Shown here: positions 5,271 to 5,325 of the stretch, piece after piece
Layout of the letters: every line of letters starts with the position of its first letter
Position numbering within the stretch: position 1 is the first letter of the stretch
Program-made: the position numbers and the translations under genes
The notes under the pieces: generated by a model
What the model saw: the letters and a program-made list of their open reading frames with translations, nothing else
Told to the model about the DNA's origin: nothing
Database searches by the model: none
Assembly: GCA_029977045.1 (NCBI GenBank)
Contig: JAPOLP010000469.1
Location: 1 to 5,325 of the forward strand
DNA from: Planctomycetota bacterium
GTDB lineage: Bacteria; Planctomycetota; Planctomycetia; Planctomycetales; Planctomycetaceae
DNA length: 5,325 bases
Reading direction: 5' to 3'

Positions 5271-5300
5271 ATCCTATCCCCGCCTGACGGGACCGGTCAA
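5271..5300 (-). promoter_or_regulatory. Candidate sigma70-type promoter of the kinase gene
   Basis: On the minus strand, TTGACC (5300-5295; five of six matches to TTGACA) and TAGGAT (5276-5271; four of six to TATAAT) are 18 bases apart. Transcription would begin near 5264, giving a leader of about 55 bases before the kinase ATG at 5209. It is the best promoter-like pair I see in the window. It is a two-box match by eye with no experimental support, and planctomycete promoter consensus is not well defined. Confidence 0.4.
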
Positions 5301-5325
5301 AACGGAGCTTCTGGATACGGATCTC

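Overview
The window looks like chromosomal DNA from a planctomycete (Planctomycetota, probably order Planctomycetales). This is an inference from content: a Hanks-type Ser/Thr kinase with a single C-terminal membrane helix and a low-complexity linker, a lipoprotein with a YdjY-like domain of the kind common in planctomycetes, a DUF58 protein, GC-rich DNA and loosely spaced same-strand genes. No rRNA, tRNA, CRISPR array, transposase or phage gene is visible.

All five genes are on the minus strand, so transcription runs from the right edge to the left. In that order: a membrane-anchored Ser/Thr protein kinase (5209-3680), preceded by a plausible sigma70-type promoter (5300-5271); a stand-alone macrodomain protein of the MacroD/YmdB type (3613-3074); a structured gap of about 257 bases holding several inverted repeats; an alpha/beta hydrolase of the S33/monoacylglycerol-lipase type (best start GTG at 2816); a YdjY-domain lipoprotein (1824-643); and the first 188 codons of a DUF58 protein (564-1, cut by the left edge). 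The long open frames on the plus strand are antisense shadows of these genes.

The gaps between genes are 66, 257, 128 and 78 bases. There is no translational coupling, so this is a co-oriented gene series rather than a tight operon. I see no single pathway joining the five products. Kinase plus macrodomain could suggest signalling and ADP-ribose metabolism, but no ADP-ribosyltransferase partner is present.

The most distinctive signals outside plain gene calling are: (1) two perfect 9-bp-stem, 3-nt-loop hairpins at 2872-2892 and 3047-3067 that share a 15-nt core in opposite orientation and so could also pair with each other; (2) an eight-residue motif, SL(D/N)LLA(A/G)L, that occurs twice in the kinase linker with different codons; (3) a small hairpin at the lipoprotein ribosome-binding site whose loop reads CCTCCTT. 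I did not find convincing evidence of a new defence or mobile system here.
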